64,000 nt of DNA from NCBI RefSeq assembly GCF_026745355.1, contig NC_079208.1, forward strand, positions 20,961,398 to 21,025,397, in the 5' to 3' direction. Both the position numbers and the translations under genes were made by a program. Positions 59,366 through 64,000 of this stretch are shown here, piece after piece (position 1 is the stretch's first letter; each line of letters opens with the position of its first letter). Origin of the DNA: Beta vulgaris subsp. vulgaris. Taxonomy: Eukaryota > Streptophyta > Magnoliopsida > Caryophyllales > Amaranthaceae. Below the pieces are notes generated by a model. That model had not been told where the DNA came from. It was given only the letters and a program-made list of their open reading frames with translations, and did no database searches.

Positions 59366-60503
59366 TGTTAGTCTTGGACGAACACTTAAGCAACTACAAG
59401 AGGGGGGTGAATTGTAGTTGGAGAGATTTTCAAACTTTTTGCGGAAATAAAAGAATGATTAATAAGAAAGAAATAATTGCATAATAAGAAAGAACTAGGA
59501 ACACAGATTTTTACAAGGAAAACTTCCTAGGCCCAATAGGAAGAAAAACCTTGACCACGAGGGATTTTGACTCAATTCTCTTTAATAACTTTTAGGCCAA
59601 AAGACTCTCTTTTGTACAACCTAAACTCGGACCAACTCTGTTCCTCTAGGAACTGGTTCCCTGTCAGCCTGTTCCCCCTGAACAGTTGACTTCTCCCTTG
59701 ACTTCACTCGAAGTCTTTTCTCTTTCTCTCTTCTCTTTCTCTTTCTCTTTTTCTCTCAAAATGATTACAGACTTAGATTCACTCAACCCAATCTATAATA
59801 CATCAATTTCTAAGAAGAAGAAAACCGAATGTACTTTCACTAAGAATATTACATAAAATTCTGAAAGTATATATCTAATAAGATCATTACAAAACTCTAT
59901 TTGTAGGGACCTTTCTTCTCGAGTTCTTCTCCACGATCTTCTCCAAGATCTTCTCCATGATCACACGTAGCTTCAGCCACTTCTCCACATTATGTCCGTT
60001 GTTATTTCCGTTGGCAGTTGGGCTTCCTTAAACTTAGCCACTTCTCCACGTTCACACGCCTTAGAAATAGATTAGTTGTTGTGGTTCCTAAATGTAGGAA
60101 CTACCTCAACGATCTATTTTTAAGCGCTGCTTAGGTTAGTGTTTGGCGGCTCCTAGATTGTAGGAAAACAAAGATGCTGCACACACTAACTAAACAATAT
60201 TATGGAACTTAATATATTAATTTGTTACTCCATAATATTAACCGATATCACAAATAAGTTATAAACAACTTAATCTTGATTAAACTCTAATCAATTCTTC
60301 ATAAGTTATTTAACATGTTTTTGTGAATCAAAAAATAAATAAACTAATTAAAACTAAAAGAATAAATCTAACAAAATAAAATAAACAAAACGGGAAAAAT
60401 AAATCTAAAACACATGAAATTACTTCTAACATAATAAACTAAAAACCGGACTAAAATCACGTAAACTTTAATTATATGTCATTATCAAAATAGTGAAATA
60501 ACA
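59366..60503 (-). repeat. SIRE 5' LTR (1138 bp)
   Basis: On the minus strand it begins TGTTATTTCACTATTTTGAT and ends CAAGACTAACA, followed two bases later by the primer-binding site. It contains near the 3' end an inverted repeat (59391-59420, CAACTACAA/TTGTAGTTG around a C-rich loop). Confidence 0.95.
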
Positions 60504-60984
60504 AATATCTTTATTTATATTTTACCTTTTCTTTTTACGTCATATATTGCTGCGTACGGGTAAAACCGCAGCAATACCACCGCAGCAATAAGCAATTATT
60601 CTACTAGTGTGAATAAGAATAGAAGTGGGCTTGTGAAGAAGGTGATATCATTCAGATCAAAGAGATCAGAGACTGTTCCTTTTATTGAAGAAAATAAAAG
60701 GAAGAAAGCTGAAGAGAGTAAGAGGATTGAAGAGGAGTTGAGACAGAAAATGCAGCATGAGAAGAAGAAGAAACAAGTTGAGGATGGAAAGAAGAAGAAG
60801 ACAGGAAAGAAAAAGTTAACTGTCAAATTTGGAAAGTGAAACTATATTGATGTATTTCATTCATTTTACAAACAATGTTACTAATCTAGTACTAGGTTGG
60901 TGTTGATATAATAGATTTACAAACAATGTTTCTTTATGTTATTATGTAGTCTTGAATGATTTTACAGTGTTAGAATTCTAACAG

Positions 60985-61925
60985 TAGTTTTCAATGATAT
61001 AGTGTAGTTTTCAATGATATAGTGTTATTCTATACGATATAGTGTACTTTTACTTGTTGACATATAGAGTATAACAAATTAGTAATTTGTGTAAATATAA
61101 TGGGGAACACAGCAGGTTTGTGTGAATATAATGGGTTTACAAATAGTTTTTCATAAGAATTAATTTATATGATGTACTTCATAACTATATCAAATGATTA
61201 AAAACATTGCATAGTTCTCTTGGTAAAGTATTTTAGAACAGATGTTCTTTTGGAGTTATACTTCCAAACTCCTTATGTCTTTTTTTTTTATGCCTTCTTG
61301 TATAAATCATAATGTCCTTTTATTCGCTTGTTGTCTCTTCCTTTTCCTCTATCACTGCTCTAGCTGGTTCTATTCTATGGCTCTTTAATATGAGGTTGTC
61401 GTACCTTATGGCATTAATGTGTTAGTATATAGACGAACATATAGTGAATTTCTATGTGATATAGTGTGTTTACAAATCATATAGTGTATTTGTGTGTGAC
61501 ATAGTGTAAATAATATATAGAGTGGATTTCTATGTGATATAGTGTGTTTACAAATCATATAGTGTATTTGTATGTGATATAGTGTATTTATAGATCATAT
61601 AGTGATTTTATGTGATATAGTGTAGATATAGTAGATAAACTATAGTGATTGTATGTGAATAGTGTGTTTAGATCATAGTGTATTTTTGTGTGATATAGTG
61701 TGATATAGTATTAGACAAACCTAGAGTGGATTTCTATGTGATATAGTGTGTTTACAAATCATATAGTGTATTTGTGTGTGATATAGTGTGTTTATAGATC
61801 ATATAGTGTAGATATAGTATTAGACAAACATATAGTGTAATTCTATGTGATATAGCGTGTTTATAGATCATATAGTGTATTTGTATGTGATATAGTGTAT
61901 TTGTTGTTATGCTGTATAGTGCGTT
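60985..61925 (+). repeat. GATATAGTG minisatellite, fourth array (between ULP1 and FAR1 genes)
   Basis: This array has the same GATATAGTG core in the same orientation as the intron arrays. Here the unit is longer and less regular (about 28-32 bp, e.g. CATATAGTGTATTTGTATGT). It lies downstream of both convergent genes. Confidence 0.88.
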
Positions 61926-61947
61926 TACATACCTCCTTATCATGTGC

Positions 61948-63237
61948 AGCCTCCATGGTGTGAAGCTGTTTATTTCTCCTTTTTCTCTCTTTTCATTATC
62001 AAATTTCTCCCAAACTTCTTTTTTTGCAAATCTTGTCCACCTTGATGATATGTATTTCTCTGGAATTTTTCGGACAGAATGTAAGTGTAGAACTCTTATT
62101 GCATGAAAGCACAACCAACTTGATTCTTCAAAATTTCTGCATCCACACTCAATTATCTTCTCCGGGTAATTGAAGGAGACTTGTTGAGAAGAACCATCAA
62201 TGCCATTGAGGAAAAACTTTGTATGTCAGAATGTTCCCTTGTGTACCAACTAATTCAATTGCACTTGCCATTGTATGTTTGAATTCGTCCTCGAAATCTC
62301 TGAACATAGTATGTGTGTACTGTAAAGTAGCATGTTTTAATAGTGGACTCATGCAAAGATCTGATTTTGGTCCTTTGTACAGTCAAAATCATCCCTTTCT
62401 TCCTGTCTTCTCCACCTTATTACTGTCTGTTGTAATATTGAAAAGAATTCAGTTGAGCTAGTGGTTTTGCTTGCCTTAAACCCAAAGTGATTTGTGCTTT
62501 ACTTCTTGTGAAGATAGTATTCCGGCAGAGAAGAAGTCTTTGCTAAATGTTGTACACCATTTTTCTTTCAAAGTATACAATCTCTTGAACCAACGATCAT
62601 CTTCTAGTTTGTATGTTTTTGTCATTGTGCTCCAAGTTTGTTCAAATTCTGTTGTTGTAATGCAACCACTCAGACACTTGTGAAAAATGTTCTTGAATTC
62701 CTTATCTGCTTTCATCAATCCAAATTGTTGATTTGCATTTTGACTCAAATGCCATAAACATAGCCTGGGTCTTGAGGTTGGGAAAGCTTGTCAATGAGTT
62801 CATTTAGTTAGTTTTTCAAGTAATATATATTGCTCTTTCAATAGTACATAACAGAAGTTGTGCAAATGTCACATAAACATGAGTACCTTTTTTATTGCTC
62901 CTACAAATTCCAGCATCTTGGTCGCTGAATATAGTTATTGGACATTTACCTTTCATTGACTTTTTGAATGTTTCAAAAATCCATTCAAATGATGGTATTG
63001 TCTCATCCGCAAGAAATGCACATGCAAACATTGTGTTTTTCCAATGGTTATTAATTCCTACAAATGGTGCACAAATAAGATTATACTTGTTTGTCCTATA
63101 TGTAATATCAAAAACCATAACATCTCCAAAGATTGTATAGTCCTCAAGCATCATAGAGTCTCTCCAAAACAAGCAGCAAACCTTTCCTTCATCATTCAAT
63201 CTTACTTTAGAAGAAGTTATTAGGGAAATTCCCATTG
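61948..63237 (-). pseudogene. FAR1/MULE-type transposase, N-terminally truncated
   Basis: Minus strand. The MULE catalytic region runs from about 63220 (LFWRDSMMLEDYTIFGDVMVFDITYRTNKYNL…, FSDQDAGICR). A 100-bp GT-AG intron (62886-62787) joins it to AFPTSRPRLCLWHLSQNANQQFG (from 62786). The following part (KWCTTFSKDFFSAGILSSQ, about 62573-62517) ends in a frameshift. A SWIM zinc finger, CGCRNFEESSWLCFH (about 62143-62099), and the tail (RKIPEKYISSRWTRFAKK) follow. The N-terminal FAR1 DNA-binding domain is missing; the coding match stops near 63237, where unrelated repeats start. FAR1-family proteins descend from MULE transposases; decay and context favour a transposon copy over a host FRS gene. 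Confidence 0.82.
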
Positions 63238-63420
63238 GTAACCTCGTACTTTTGCTGATTCTCACTAGTAACCTCGAATTTTTTTAAATCCCATTGGTAA
63301 CCCTGTACAATATAAACATTCTCAACCATGACTTTGATGAGGAATATTCCATTAAAAAGGGAATATTCCGTTATATTAACCCCTTAAACCATAATTAATC
63401 ATCATAATTAAACCCTAAAC
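63238..63420. repeat. Short CCCATTGGTAACC repeats at the FAR1 break
   Basis: Three spaced copies of a motif near TCCCATTGGTAACC (about 63229, 63263 with changes, 63289) sit where the FAR1 homology ends. The rest is A/T-rich with no gene. Confidence 0.55.
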
Positions 63421-63515
63421 TCAATATAGGCAAATCAGATCGTTTTTTGCGAATTCCGACCTCGAAAGCGATCCTATTGAGGGAAAAATTGACCCCTAAA
63501 ATATTTGAGTACCAC

Positions 63516-64000
63516 TTTTTTTAAAAAAAATTCATCATTTCGTTTTTGCACCTAAATCGAGGTACTTTCGGTATGTAGATACAGGAAAATTGGATCGTTT
63601 TTTCCAGATCCCGACCTTGAAACTGACCCCTAAAATATTTGAATAACACTTTTTAATTTTTTTTCATCATTTCGTTTTTGCACGCAAATCGAGGTACTTT
63701 CGATATGCAAATACATGCAAATTTTAAAAATTATTCATTAGTTAAAAACAAACTAAATTGTTAAAAATTGATATTAAAATAATTTAGGGGTAAGTTTTGC
63801 CTGTATTTACATACCGAAAGTACCTCGATTTGCGTGCAAAAACGAAATGATGAAAAAAAAATTAAAAAGTGGTATTCAAATATTTTAGGGGTCAGTTTCA
63901 AGGTCGGGATCTGGAAAAAATGATCCAATTTTCCTGTATTTACATACCGAAAGTACCTCGATTTAGGTGCAAAAATGAAATGATGAATTTTTTTTAAAAA
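63516..64000. repeat. Foldback (large inverted repeat) running off the window end
   Basis: The arm 63516-63714 is the reverse complement of 63803-64000 with few mismatches, around a loop of about 88 bp. Each arm holds two copies of a ~135-bp unit (GTTTTTGCACNNAAATCGAG, GTACTTTCG and GACCCCTAAAATATTTGA recur), so the structure is an inverted pair of tandem duplicates. The left arm seems to continue to about 63430 and the right arm beyond the window. No coding frame; a foldback or MITE-like element is likely. Confidence 0.8.

Larger units (their letters stand above)
50847..60503 (-). mobile_element. Complete SIRE/Maximus-type Ty1/copia retrotransposon, 9.66 kb
   Basis: Two LTRs (50847-51982 and 59366-60503) enclose gag, protease, integrase, RT and RNase H in copia order on the minus strand, plus a 2.5-kb region after pol with an env-like ORF as in SIRE elements. 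The primer-binding site TGGTATCAGAGC (minus strand, 59363-59352) and a polypurine tract AAAAAAGGGAGAATAT next to the 3' LTR are present. The 5-bp target duplication AATAT flanks it (50842-50846 and 60504-60508). All genes carry frameshifts, so it is not autonomous as read. Confidence 0.95.
49506..60609. mobile_element. Non-autonomous CACTA transposon split by a SIRE element
   Basis: The left end reads (G)ACTAGTAGAATAAATGCTTA and the right end, reversed, CACTAGTAGAATAATTGCTT; the first base on the left is mutated. A 3-bp duplication TGA flanks it (49503-49505 and 60610-60612). Without the copia insert it is about 1.44 kb. Many sub-terminal copies of TATTGCTGCGGTTTT and its complement AAAACCGCAGCAATA lie near both ends, often as inverted pairs (about 50668-50702, 50729-50761 and 50814-50846). 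It has no transposase. A 162-codon minus-strand frame at 49929-50417 is low-complexity and probably not a gene. It interrupts the last ULP1 exon. Confidence 0.9.
44583..60839 (+). pseudogene. ULP1-like cysteine protease gene of a transposon, split by nested insertions
   Basis: Exons I can place: 44583-44694, 45612 to about 46902 (perhaps with an intron inside), 47459-48022, 48097-48276, about 48345-48482, 48957-49304, and 49445-49505 joined to 60613-60839. Introns have GT-AG ends. The N-terminal part has a basic segment; a conserved plant ULP-transposon region follows (SFGSLLDLKISK… about 45929-46180). The C48 peptidase core is at 48957-49304: His in GGNHFVLFVLD, Asp in FFIDNK, Cys in DLDCGVYILVHM. 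The tail is Lys/Glu-rich. In-frame TAA stops at 45824, 45922 and 49188, plus several shifts, disable it. Such proteins are related to SUMO proteases, but their role in transposition is unknown. Confidence 0.82.
44240..63240. mobile_element. Composite Mutator-like element with ULP1-like protease and FAR1-type transposase genes (inferred)
   Basis: A ULP1-like gene (44583-60839, plus) and a FAR1/MULE transposase gene (61948-63237, minus) converge, separated by a spacer that carries the same GATATAGTG minisatellite as the ULP1 introns. Plant MULEs that carry ULP1-type protease genes next to the transposase are known (Kaonashi/CUMULE type). The shared repeat argues that both genes belong to one element. 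Without later insertions (49506-60612) it would be about 8 kb. I could not identify terminal inverted repeats; the right side is cut near 63240 by other repeats. Confidence 0.5.

Noticed and set aside
61948..63237. Functional host FRS/FAR1 transcription factor gene
   Set aside because: The N-terminal DNA-binding domain is missing, frameshifts are present and the neighbour is a transposon-type ULP1 gene.

Overview
This is plant nuclear DNA, almost certainly from a eudicot. Coding exons are split by GT-AG introns, the non-coding DNA is AT-rich, and every major class of plant transposable element is present. The family mix would suit Caryophyllales (beet/spinach/quinoa relatives), but the sequence alone does not prove this. 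Only one ordinary host gene is well supported: a CRIB-domain Rho/ROP GTPase-activating protein (RopGAP) on the minus strand at 17772-21238, with four exons and an intact 434-residue product. I found no complete rRNA or tRNA gene.

Layout, left to right. 1-5543: 3' half of an Athila-type Ty3 retrotransposon (decayed env-like/ORF1 gene, spacer, polypurine tract, 3' LTR containing a ~21-nt-spaced array of small hairpins). It lies in the gag gene of a Tat/Retand-like Ty3 element on the minus strand (5544 to about 8850), which also carries a solo copia LTR (5830-7201, TSD CCTTT). 9612-16935: a full-length but dead LINE with a 15-bp target duplication, inserted at the tip of a Stowaway-like MITE. 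17772-21238: RopGAP; its first intron holds a G-quadruplex-prone tract and two long ATT microsatellites. 21678-23850: a second, truncated LINE with an inserted MITE. 24265-26570: a minisatellite, another MITE and AT-rich DNA. 26576-29656: a very young 3.1-kb LTR element with a single uninterrupted Gag-protease-integrase-tail ORF and no reverse transcriptase. 30487-30990: degenerate telomere-like repeats meeting head to head. 31201-33003: a hAT transposase pseudogene. About 33010-36078: a probable chromovirus-type LTR with a patch resembling mitochondrial DNA. 36079-39662: 3' end of a copia element. 39663-39822: a CACTA end. 39823-42466: 5' end of a SIRE-like copia. 43043-44223: a TIR element.

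44583 to about 63240 is the most structured region. An intron-containing ULP1-like cysteine protease gene (plus strand) faces a FAR1/MULE-type transposase gene (minus strand) tail to tail. I interpret this as one decayed Mutator-like element that encodes both proteins. Its introns and the spacer between the two genes are filled with the same GATATAGTG-based minisatellite. The last ULP1 exon was split by a non-autonomous CACTA element (49506-60609, TSD TGA), which was itself split by a complete 9.66-kb SIRE-type copia element (50847-60503, TSD AATAT). The window ends in a large inverted-repeat (foldback) sequence.

Apart from RopGAP, the genes do not form a pathway; they record successive nested insertions. 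Many frameshifts in the copia and ULP1 regions are single-base indels, and some could be assembly errors rather than decay.
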